From contig NZ_CP012600.1 in the NCBI RefSeq assembly GCF_001278705.1, positions 248,190 through 312,189 of the forward strand: a DNA stretch of 64,000 nucleotides, read 5' to 3'. This document shows, in pieces, positions 8,575 to 15,368 of the stretch. The translations under genes were made by a program, and so were the position numbers. Position 1 is the stretch's first letter; each line of letters begins with the position of its first letter. A model generated the notes under the pieces. The model was not told where the DNA came from. It searched no databases and worked only from the letters and a program-made list of their open reading frames with translations. The stretch comes from Bacillus gobiensis (lineage in GTDB: Bacteria > Bacillota > Bacilli > Bacillales > Bacillaceae).

Positions 8575-8970
8575 TTATTCCATTATTTCTTTTGAATGTT
8601 CTCGAATAATCGAAACAAGATGTTCAAACGAAATTTCTTTTTTTACAATACTAACGGTAAACTCTATTTTATCTTCTGTGGTCATTTCAAAATGATAACC
8701 ATTGTACCGAAGAAAAAATGTGAGAGAAAGAAGGGCTGTGCGTTTATTAGCATTTTGAAAAGCATGATTTTGCGCTAACGATTCAAACAATGCAGCTCCT
8801 TTCTCGAATAGTGTTGGGTATGCATCCTCACCGAATGCTGATGATTGCGGACGATAAACCGCTGATTCTAACAAACTGGGTTCTTTTACGCCAATTAATT
8901 CTCCTGGGCTTAATGTTTGGATTAAATATTTATTTAAAGCAATGACTTCCTGTATGGTTAAAAACCTCAT
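8575..8970 (-). CDS. Doc-type toxin (Fic/Doc family, death-on-curing)
   Basis: A 131-residue Fic-fold protein of the Doc branch. The Fic motif HAFQNANKRTAL lies at residues 69-80, with the catalytic His69 and the NKR phosphate-binding end intact. Doc proteins phosphorylate elongation factor Tu and stop translation until the antitoxin neutralises them (family knowledge). The start codon follows the antitoxin stop by 1 base, so the two are translationally coupled. In many Doc systems the partner is Phd; here it is an AbrB-type protein. Confidence 0.9.
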   Translation of the reverse strand: MRFLTIQEVIALNKYLIQTLSPGELIGVKEPSLLESAVYRPQSSAFGEDAYPTLFEKGAALFESLAQNHAFQNANKRTALLSLTFFLRYNGYHFEMTTEDKIEFTVSIVKKEISFEHLVSIIREHSKEIME

Positions 8971-8971
8971 T

Positions 8972-9235
8972 TTATCGGTCTACCAATCCTTTTAGTGCTT
9001 CACCATGCTCTTTCATCGTTTCTTCTAATACATCGAAAAAGTCTGGGCTAATGCCATTAGGCAATTCAATTTTCCGGCTCTTACGCAAAATAATGTCACC
9101 ATCTTTTTGCTCAATCTGAACGGTGTCTCCTGGTTCTAATCCTGCACCTTTTAACAATTCAAGAGGGAATGTGACCCCGTAACTCTTACCGATTTTGGTC
9201 ACTTTTCTTTCCAAATCTTTCACCGCCTTAGACAT
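8972..9235 (-). CDS. AbrB/MazE-type antitoxin of the Doc toxin
   Basis: An 87-residue protein with an N-terminal SpoVT/AbrB swapped-hairpin DNA-binding domain (KVTKIGKSYGVTFPLELLKGAGLEPGDTVQIE) and an acidic C-terminal tail (SPDFFDVLEETMKEHGEALK) of the kind that wraps a toxin. It lies immediately upstream of doc. It is expected to neutralise the toxin and repress the operon through the AT-rich repeats just upstream (9270-9290). Confidence 0.88.
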   Translation of the reverse strand: MSKAVKDLERKVTKIGKSYGVTFPLELLKGAGLEPGDTVQIEQKDGDIILRKSRKIELPNGISPDFFDVLEETMKEHGEALKGLVDR

Positions 9236-9261
9236 ATATTCTTCTCTACTTTATATTATGA

Positions 9262-9294
9262 TTATTACCATTATAATGATTATAATACTTATAA
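9262..9294 (-). promoter_or_regulatory. Candidate autoregulatory repeats of the toxin-antitoxin operon
   Basis: Immediately upstream of the antitoxin gene, the AT-rich stretch repeats ATTATAAT/GATTATAAT-like half-sites in close succession. AbrB-domain antitoxins usually bind such sites over their own promoter. No footprint-grade motif can be proven from sequence alone. Confidence 0.35.
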
Positions 9295-9523
9295 AACAAA
9301 AATGATAGTTCGTCTCTTTTTTTATACATCAACATGGAAGAGGAAACCCTCTTTCCATGCTGATTAATTTTATAATTAATGATTATGTTTGATTTATTTA
9401 CCTTTCTTGACTTCTTTTTCTGTTCACATCTCAAGGTCTGAAGATATAATACTGTATTGGAAACTATAATGTTAGTATGCTATAAGTTGGAACACTGAGG
9501 TAAAGGAATAGGGAGGCAGGTCA

Positions 9524-9742
9524 TTGGATAAAGAGGTTTTTACGTATCGAGTAACAAAAAATAATACAGTCTTTATCGACTGGTTCGGGAAAGAAGTGAA
9601 AATTTTAAAGGGGAAAGACGCCGAAAGATTTCTTGCAAAAATGAATGCCGCCAATAATCAGAATGAGGAACAGCTTATCATGGCGGAAGTGACAGGAAAT
9701 TTTAAAAGAGGGAATGAACGGCTTGGCAAGCAAAACAATTGA
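9524..9742 (+). CDS. Small conserved protein of unknown function (72 residues)
   Basis: It starts at TTG 9524, preceded by GGGAGG at proper spacing, and ends just before a good terminator, so it looks like a real monocistronic gene. The hydrophilic product (MDKEVFTYRVTKNNTVFIDW at its N-terminus) has no signal peptide or membrane segment and no domain I recognise. The first half alternates hydrophobic and polar residues as a small beta-sheet would. It may be one of the short conserved Bacillus proteins of unknown role. Confidence 0.7.
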   Translation: MDKEVFTYRVTKNNTVFIDWFGKEVKILKGKDAERFLAKMNAANNQNEEQLIMAEVTGNFKRGNERLGKQNN

Positions 9743-9750
9743 AAAGGAAC

Positions 9751-9786
9751 CTCTCACAAGAAATGAAATGTGAGAGTTTTTTTATA
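9751..9786 (+). terminator. Rho-independent terminator
   Basis: CTCTCACA (9751-9758) pairs with TGTGAGAG (9769-9776), followed by TTTTTTT. It ends the small gene at 9524. Confidence 0.88.
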
Positions 9787-9931
9787 TTATAGGCATTGTT
9801 ATCAATTTTCAAAACTAATGAATTATTCCGAAAAAAATTTACCAAAAACAAAATAAATATGTTAATATGAGTTATGTAGTGAGCCAAAAGTCACTATATT
9901 AAGAATGAAGTATAAAGGAGGAGAGAATGGA

Positions 9932-12292
9932 ATGGGAAAAAAGTTCAGATTATTTGTAAGCGCTTTCTTGGTTTTCTTGATCACAGCCTCGGCAACTCTT
10001 TCCCCGGCGGTTCTGAATCAAGCAGCTGCCCAAGGTGAAAATGAGTTTGAACAGCTGCGTGGAAAATGGAAAGAAATGCTGACTGGAGGAGAAGCGTTTG
10101 ATCCTTCAGACCCAGATATCGCAAATCGAATTAAGAAAATCGATGAAGCCGCTAATGAGTATTGGAACAGCATGGATAAATCTTCTGATCGAAGCGCACT
10201 TTGGACTGATCTGACAGGTACATCCAACTCCAGTTATATTACGAAAAGCTATGATCGGCTTCTTGCCATGGCCTTGGCCTTATCAACCAAAGGCTCTTCG
10301 CTTGAAAACAATGAGACTCTAAAAAATGATCTCATTCAAGCGCTCGATTGGATGTATACGTACCGCTACAATGAAAACAAGCCGCCATATAATAACTGGT
10401 GGGATTGGGAAATCGGCACGCCTCTCCGTTTAAATAACATAGTCATCCTACTTTATAGCCATCTATCCACTCAACAAATCACCAATTACATGAAAGCCGT
10501 TGAAAAATTTTCACCAACTCCTACTGGAACTGGGGCTAACAGAGTATGGAAGGTAACCGTCGTAGCCGTTAGGGGAATGATTGTTGAAGACAGCAGTAAA
10601 TTGTCCAAGGCACGGGACGGTTTAAGTAACGTATTTACCTATGTAACGTCCGGTGACGGATTTTACAAAGACGGCTCCTTTATCCAGCATAATAACTTCG
10701 CATACAATGGCGGATATGGAAGATCAATGTTAGCTGACATCGCCAACGTGATGTATTTATTAAGCGATTCGACGTGGCAAATCACAGATTCCAATCAGCA
10801 GAATGTCTACAGGTGGGTTTACGATTCATTTGAGCCTCTCATCTACAAAGGGGCGATGATGGATATGGTCCGTGGAAGGGAGTTGTCAAGACACTACGCA
10901 GAGGATCATGTCGTCGGGCACGAAACGATTCAAGCGATAATCAGGCTTGCTCAATCTGCTTCTGAATCCAATTCTCTTGTTTATAAAGAAATGGTCAAGT
11001 CATGGATCAAAGAGGATACTCATCTGGATTTTGTGAAGAATACACCATCTATCAATATGATTCAGCTAGCAAAATCGATTGTCAACGATCCTGCGATTGG
11101 ATCTAGAAAAATCATAAAATATCAGCAATTCTCCAGTATGGACCGGGCAGTTCTAGTTCGAGATAAATTTGCCTTTGGGATAAGTATGTCCTCTGCACGT
11201 ATTGCAAACTATGAATCCATTAATGGAGAGAATTTGAAGGGATGGTATACAGGCGAGGGCATGACATATTTATATAACAATGATACCGCACAATACAGCG
11301 ATGGGTATTGGCCGACTGTAAATCCTTACCGATTGCCGGGCACAACCGTGGATACTCGGCAGCGAACGAATTCGTCAGGACATGCGTATGCAAGTTCAAA
11401 ACGATGGGTTGGCGGAACGGAAATGCAGGGAACCTACGGTGTTTCAGGGATGACTTTAGATGCCTACAATAGCACGCTTGATGCCAAGAAATCATGGTTT
11501 ATGTTCGATGACGAAATCGTAGCTGTAGGATCGGGAATTACAAGCACGGATCAGCGTACGATCGAAACGATAATCGAAAACAGAAAGCTTAAAAATTCAG
11601 GTGATAATACGCTTATCGTGAATGGATATAAGAAGCCTGCTGCTACAGGGTGGACAGAGAAGATGGATAAGGTTCGATGGGCTTATTTATCTGGAAATGT
11701 TGAAAGCGCTAACATTGGATATTATTTCCCTGACCAGCCAACTATTAAAGGACTGCGGGAATCAAGAACTGGGGCGTGGAGCCAGATTGACAGCCGCAGC
11801 GGAATCCCAACGGAATCGATTACTCGCAACTATTTAAATTTATGGTTTGATCACGGGGTAAACCCTACAAATCAAAAGTACTCGTACGTGCTTCTACCCA
11901 ATATGACGTCAACGTCAGTACTCGATTATTCTTGCAAGCCTGAAATCAGTATCGTAGAAAACTCTGCGGATGCCCATGCTGTCAAAGAGAAGACCCTGAA
12001 TTTGATTGGTATAAATTTTTGGAATGACAAGGTCAAAACAGTCGGAGGAATTACAAGCGATAAGAAAGCCTCTGTGATGGTCAGGGAAACAGAAAGTCAG
12101 CTGGAAGTATCTGTATCTGATCCGACGCAAATCAACACAGGCGTTATTAATATTGAAATTGATAAAAGCGTTAATGGAATTTTAAGAGTAGATGAAGGAA
12201 TTGATGTGAATCAAGCGAGACCAACGATTAAGCTGTCGGTAAATGTGAATCAAGCGAAAGGCAAGACGTTCAAAGCAGTGTTTAATAAATAG
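9932..12292 (+). CDS. Secreted polysaccharide lyase family 8 (hyaluronate/chondroitin/xanthan lyase type)
   Basis: An extracellular enzyme cleaving uronic-acid polysaccharides by beta-elimination. A Sec signal peptide (MGKKFRLF... to about AAA-QGE) is followed by an alpha/alpha toroid and C-terminal beta domains. Counting from ATG 9932, the catalytic set of the family is present with correct spacing: Asn203 (TGANRV), His253 (DGSFIQH) and Tyr262 (AYNGGY), plus the Arg region RGRELSRH and the aromatic patch NNWWDWEIGTP. I start at 9932 because AAAGGAGG lies 10 nt upstream; ATG 9905 has no ribosome site. At 786 residues it is normal for PL8. The exact polymer is not decidable; no glycosidase or sugar transporter neighbours it. 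Confidence 0.92.
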   Translation: MGKKFRLFVSAFLVFLITASATLSPAVLNQAAAQGENEFEQLRGKWKEMLTGGEAFDPSDPDIANRIKKIDEAANEYWNSMDKSSDRSALWTDLTGTSNSSYITKSYDRLLAMALALSTKGSSLENNETLKNDLIQALDWMYTYRYNENKPPYNNWWDWEIGTPLRLNNIVILLYSHLSTQQITNYMKAVEKFSPTPTGTGANRVWKVTVVAVRGMIVEDSSKLSKARDGLSNVFTYVTSGDGFYKDGSFIQHNNFAYNGGYGRSMLADIANVMYLLSDSTWQITDSNQQNVYRWVYDSFEPLIYKGAMMDMVRGRELSRHYAEDHVVGHETIQAIIRLAQSASESNSLVYKEMVKSWIKEDTHLDFVKNTPSINMIQLAKSIVNDPAIGSRKIIKYQQFSSMDRAVLVRDKFAFGISMSSARIANYESINGENLKGWYTGEGMTYLYNNDTAQYSDGYWPTVNPYRLPGTTVDTRQRTNSSGHAYASSKRWVGGTEMQGTYGVSGMTLDAYNSTLDAKKSWFMFDDEIVAVGSGITSTDQRTIETIIENRKLKNSGDNTLIVNGYKKPAATGWTEKMDKVRWAYLSGNVESANIGYYFPDQPTIKGLRESRTGAWSQIDSRSGIPTESITRNYLNLWFDHGVNPTNQKYSYVLLPNMTSTSVLDYSCKPEISIVENSADAHAVKEKTLNLIGINFWNDKVKTVGGITSDKKASVMVRETESQLEVSVSDPTQINTGVINIEIDKSVNGILRVDEGIDVNQARPTIKLSVNVNQAKGKTFKAVFNK

Positions 12293-12329
12293 CGGCACGA
12301 TGCGGATTCAACACACTCTGACTTGTTCA

Positions 12330-12374
12330 GAAAATTATTTTCATAATAAGTGACTATTTTTGAAAATAATTTAC
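12330..12374 (+). promoter_or_regulatory. Two candidate operators for the RpiR-type regulator
   Basis: A perfect 13-bp palindrome GAAAATTATTTTC (12330-12342) is followed 32 bp later by an 11/13 match, GAAAATAATTTAC (12362-12374). Both lie upstream of the FAD oxidoreductase that opens the cluster ending in an rpiR gene. RpiR/MurR-type regulators commonly bind GAAA...TTTC palindromes (family knowledge). The link to this regulator is inference. Confidence 0.45.
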
Positions 12375-12445
12375 TGAAAGCCTTTACATTTTTGCAAAAA
12401 AATGATACCTTTATTTTGAAATCATATAGAAAGTTGGGGTGTGTG

Positions 12446-13816
12446 ATGAGAAATTATGATGTAGTCATTGTAGGAGGGGGAATCTCGGGAGCAGTTGCAG
12501 GAATCGCTGCTGCACGACTCGGGGAAAAGGTATTAATTATTGAGTCCAACGGGTTTCTTGGAGGTATGCTGACAGCCGCGGGTGTAGGTCCGATGATGAC
12601 GTTTCATGCCGGTGAAAAACAAGCAATTCAAGGGATAACAGATGAAATGATTCAAAGGCTAAAAACGATCGGAAAATCTGTCGGCCACATCGAAGATTTG
12701 ACGAACTATACGTATTCAGTAACTCCATTTGACGCCGAGGCGATGAAGCATGAGCTTGAGGTTATGCTGATTGAAAGCGGCGGGGAAATTTTATACCATA
12801 CCGCCCTTGCCGAAGTGATTAAAGAAGGGAATAAAATCACCAAGCTAAAAGTTTGCAATAAAGCAGGAATCTCTGAAATCAGCGGAAAAGTATTTATCGA
12901 TGCTTCAGGAGACGGTGATCTGGCAGCATGGGCCGGCGTTACCTTTACAAAAGGCCGTGAGACAGACGGGGCATCACAGCCGATGACATTAAAAATGAAG
13001 GTAAGAAATGTAGATATTGATAGAGTGAAAGAATATATTCGAGAGCATCCTGAAAACTTTACGAGAGTTCCAGATAACCTCGATCAGTTAAACAAAGTAG
13101 AGCGGCTTTCAGTCGTTGGCTATTTAAAAGAGTTTAAAGAGGCGAAAGAAAAAGGGGAAATTTCAATCCCACGTGAGGACGTCCTGTTTTTTGAAACGAA
13201 CAATCCCGGCGAAGTCATCTTCAACACGACAAGAATATTGGGATGTGACAGTACTGATCCATGGAGCTTAAGCAAAGCTGAAATTGAAGGAAGAAAGCAG
13301 TGCCGCGAGCTGGAGCATTTTATGAAAAAGTATATGGTTGGCTTTGAGAATGCAGTCGTTGTAACGACAGGTCCACGCATCGGCGTAAGAAGCTCGCGAC
13401 AAATTGTAGGCGCTTACACGTTGACTGCTGAGGATCTTCTTCAGCAAAAGAAGTTTGAGGATGTCATCGCCCATTCCGGTTATCCGATCGATATCCATAG
13501 CCCTGACGGAGAAGGGACTTCCCATGGCAAATTAGAATGGGGTGGAATGTACGGGATTCCGTATCGCTGCCTGATCACTAATGATATTGACAACTTACTA
13601 GTTGTGGGAAGATGTCTTTCAGCAACGTTTGAAGCACAAGCCGGAGTCAGGACAACACCAACAGCAGGTGCGATCGGCCATGCAGGAGGTGTAGCGGCAG
13701 CTTTAGCGGCGAAAGGGAACATCGGAGTGCAGGAGATTGATATCCCAAACCTCCAACAAACATTGATAACGCAAGGAGCTTATTTAGAGGTAGAACCTCC
13801 AGTAAAATCAAATTAA
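12446..13816 (+). CDS. FAD-dependent oxidoreductase (FAD_oxidored family)
   Basis: A flavoprotein with the dinucleotide-binding motif VIVGGGISGAVAGIAAARLG at the N-terminus, the GFLGGMLTAAGVG loop and the family's C-terminal blocks (RIGVRSSRQIVGAYTLT, IPYRCLI, DNLLVVGRC, AGVRTTPTAGAIG). No signal peptide is seen, so it acts in the cytoplasm. The start is ATG 12446 with TTGGGGTG upstream; the frame extends further upstream but without support. It begins a cluster with a permease, a hydantoinase/oxoprolinase and an RpiR regulator. It probably oxidises or reduces the imported substrate; the substrate is unknown. Confidence 0.88.
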   Translation: MRNYDVVIVGGGISGAVAGIAAARLGEKVLIIESNGFLGGMLTAAGVGPMMTFHAGEKQAIQGITDEMIQRLKTIGKSVGHIEDLTNYTYSVTPFDAEAMKHELEVMLIESGGEILYHTALAEVIKEGNKITKLKVCNKAGISEISGKVFIDASGDGDLAAWAGVTFTKGRETDGASQPMTLKMKVRNVDIDRVKEYIREHPENFTRVPDNLDQLNKVERLSVVGYLKEFKEAKEKGEISIPREDVLFFETNNPGEVIFNTTRILGCDSTDPWSLSKAEIEGRKQCRELEHFMKKYMVGFENAVVVTTGPRIGVRSSRQIVGAYTLTAEDLLQQKKFEDVIAHSGYPIDIHSPDGEGTSHGKLEWGGMYGIPYRCLITNDIDNLLVVGRCLSATFEAQAGVRTTPTAGAIGHAGGVAAALAAKGNIGVQEIDIPNLQQTLITQGAYLEVEPPVKSN

Positions 13817-13846
13817 AAATTAATATGAAGACGAGGAGAATGAACA

Positions 13847-15148
13847 ATGACAGCTCTTCAAATTACACAAACTGTAGGAATATTATTGGTATTTGTTGTG
13901 TTTGTCGGCTTGATGATGACGAGAAAGCTTCCAACCTTGCTTGCCCTGCCTATTATGGCTGTGCTATTTGGCATCATTGCCGGAGTGCCGTTTATCAGCA
14001 GTGATGTAGAAGCTTATACGATATCTTCTACTATTTTAGCAGCAGGTTCTATGAAGCTATCAACTGCGATTGCAGGATTGATTTTCGGGGCCTGGTTTGG
14101 TCAGATCTTAAATAAAGTCGGAGTCACAAAAACAATTATTCGCAAAGCAGCTGAGCTTGCTGGTGACAAACCGCTTGCGATGGCGATTGTGTTTTTCATA
14201 GCAGCGTCTGTCATCTTTTCTGCTGCGAGCGGATTGGGAATGGTTATTTTAGTAGGCACGATTATCATTCCTATCATGCTTACAGCAGGGATATCACCAT
14301 TTGTCAGCGCACTAGTCGTATTATTAGCCAATGGAGTTGGGGTTACCTTCAACGTTGCTACTTGGGCGGTTTACAAAGATGTGCTGAATTTGTCAACGGA
14401 TGTCATTGCCAGCTTTACACTGATTCCGGCAATCCCGCTGATTGTCATTGCTCTCATTATGATTGTTTATAATATCAAAAAAGAAAGCGGTTACAGAAGA
14501 GCTTGGTCGATGCCTTTAGAGCCGGAAGGTCCTAAGGCCGCTCCAAAAAATGTACGGGCGATTGCGCTAGTAAGCCCGCTTGTTCCTGTTCTATTAGTTT
14601 TTCTATTCAAAGTTGATATCGTCCCGGCAGTGTTTGTCGGTGGAATTGCTACATTGATTTTGGCTACACCGAAACGACCTATCCATATTTTATCGAGTGC
14701 TCTCGTTGAAGGGATTCAAGAGGTTGCCGGTGCGGTCGGGCTGATGATGGGAATTGGAATGCTATTAAACGCAGTTACTGCTCCACAGGTTTCAGCGTTA
14801 ATCCAGCCGCTTATCGGAAATATTTTGCCAACTAGCCCATTTGGTTTTATTTTATTCTTTACGCTTCTTTCTCCGTTAGCGATTTACCGCGGTCCGTTAA
14901 ATGTATGGGGGCTGGGCAGCGGAATTGCAGCATTGATGGTAACGTCAGGAATGTCGGCAATTGCGGTTATGCTTGCCTTGCGTATTGTCAGCAATCTTCA
15001 GGCAGTCTGTGATCCAACCAACTCGCACAACGTGTGGCTGGCTGATTTTACAAAAACAGATATTATCGGAATTCTGAGAAAAACGATTCTGTGGTTAGTC
15101 GTAGCGGTATTGATCTCACTTGCGATCGCAATTCCATTTGCTTTTTAA
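13847..15148 (+). CDS. Ion-transporter-superfamily permease (GntP/CitM/DcuC-like)
   Basis: A 433-residue membrane protein with about twelve hydrophobic segments and the two-fold layout of the ion transporter superfamily. It includes re-entrant-like small-residue stretches (FSAASGLGMVILVGT and IYRGPLNVWGLGSGIAAL). It sits 30 bp after the oxidoreductase gene and has a clear ribosome site (GAGGAG). Context suggests uptake of an organic acid or cyclic amide for the enzymes on either side. Family members carry gluconate, citrate or C4-dicarboxylates, so the substrate cannot be named. Confidence 0.8.
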   Translation: MTALQITQTVGILLVFVVFVGLMMTRKLPTLLALPIMAVLFGIIAGVPFISSDVEAYTISSTILAAGSMKLSTAIAGLIFGAWFGQILNKVGVTKTIIRKAAELAGDKPLAMAIVFFIAASVIFSAASGLGMVILVGTIIIPIMLTAGISPFVSALVVLLANGVGVTFNVATWAVYKDVLNLSTDVIASFTLIPAIPLIVIALIMIVYNIKKESGYRRAWSMPLEPEGPKAAPKNVRAIALVSPLVPVLLVFLFKVDIVPAVFVGGIATLILATPKRPIHILSSALVEGIQEVAGAVGLMMGIGMLLNAVTAPQVSALIQPLIGNILPTSPFGFILFFTLLSPLAIYRGPLNVWGLGSGIAALMVTSGMSAIAVMLALRIVSNLQAVCDPTNSHNVWLADFTKTDIIGILRKTILWLVVAVLISLAIAIPFAF

Positions 15149-15162
15149 CTAATATAAATACG

Positions 15163-15200
15163 AAAAAAGCACGGAAATGAAGGATGTTTCTCGTGCTTTA
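15163..15200 (+). terminator. Rho-independent terminator, with its T-tail joined to a repeat element
   Basis: AAAGCACG (15166-15173) pairs with CGTGCTTT (15192-15199), with a further GAAA/TTTC pairing inside. The expected T-run is cut short after TTTA, where a structured repeat element begins. Confidence 0.75.
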
Positions 15201-15344
15201 TCCCGCATTAACGGGCGGTAAGCCCCCCATTCTAAGTTTAAGAGAGAATCGATAGATTAAGTAGGGGATCAACTGCCCGTAAAAGCCCGATTAGTTCAAC
15301 TAACTATCAGTGGGGATGAAAAAAACCCCACTGAAAGAAGTTTC
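15198..15344 (+). repeat. Structured non-coding repeat element, copy 1 (mobile-element-like)
   Basis: About 147 bp that recurs at 61808-62024. Shared blocks are TTATCCCGCATTAACGGGC at the left, CCCGTAAAAGC in the middle, TTCAACTAAC followed by ATCAGTGGGG, and CCCCACTGA...GAAGTTT at the right. CCCG/CGGG, CGGGCGGT/ACTGCCCG and CAGTGGGG/CCCCACTG pairings predict a compact folded RNA or DNA. No coding capacity is seen. The design resembles ORF-less IS200/IS605-type (TnpB or IscB guide RNA) derivatives, but that identity is inference. Confidence 0.7.
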
Positions 15345-15368
15345 ACTTTTATCCCAGGAGGAGAAACA

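Noticed and set aside
12446..13816. FAD oxidoreductase could be called a xanthan lyase, as some database entries of this family are, especially beside a real PL8 lyase
   Set aside because: The sequence has a dinucleotide-binding fold and FAD motifs and no lyase features; the name is a legacy misannotation.
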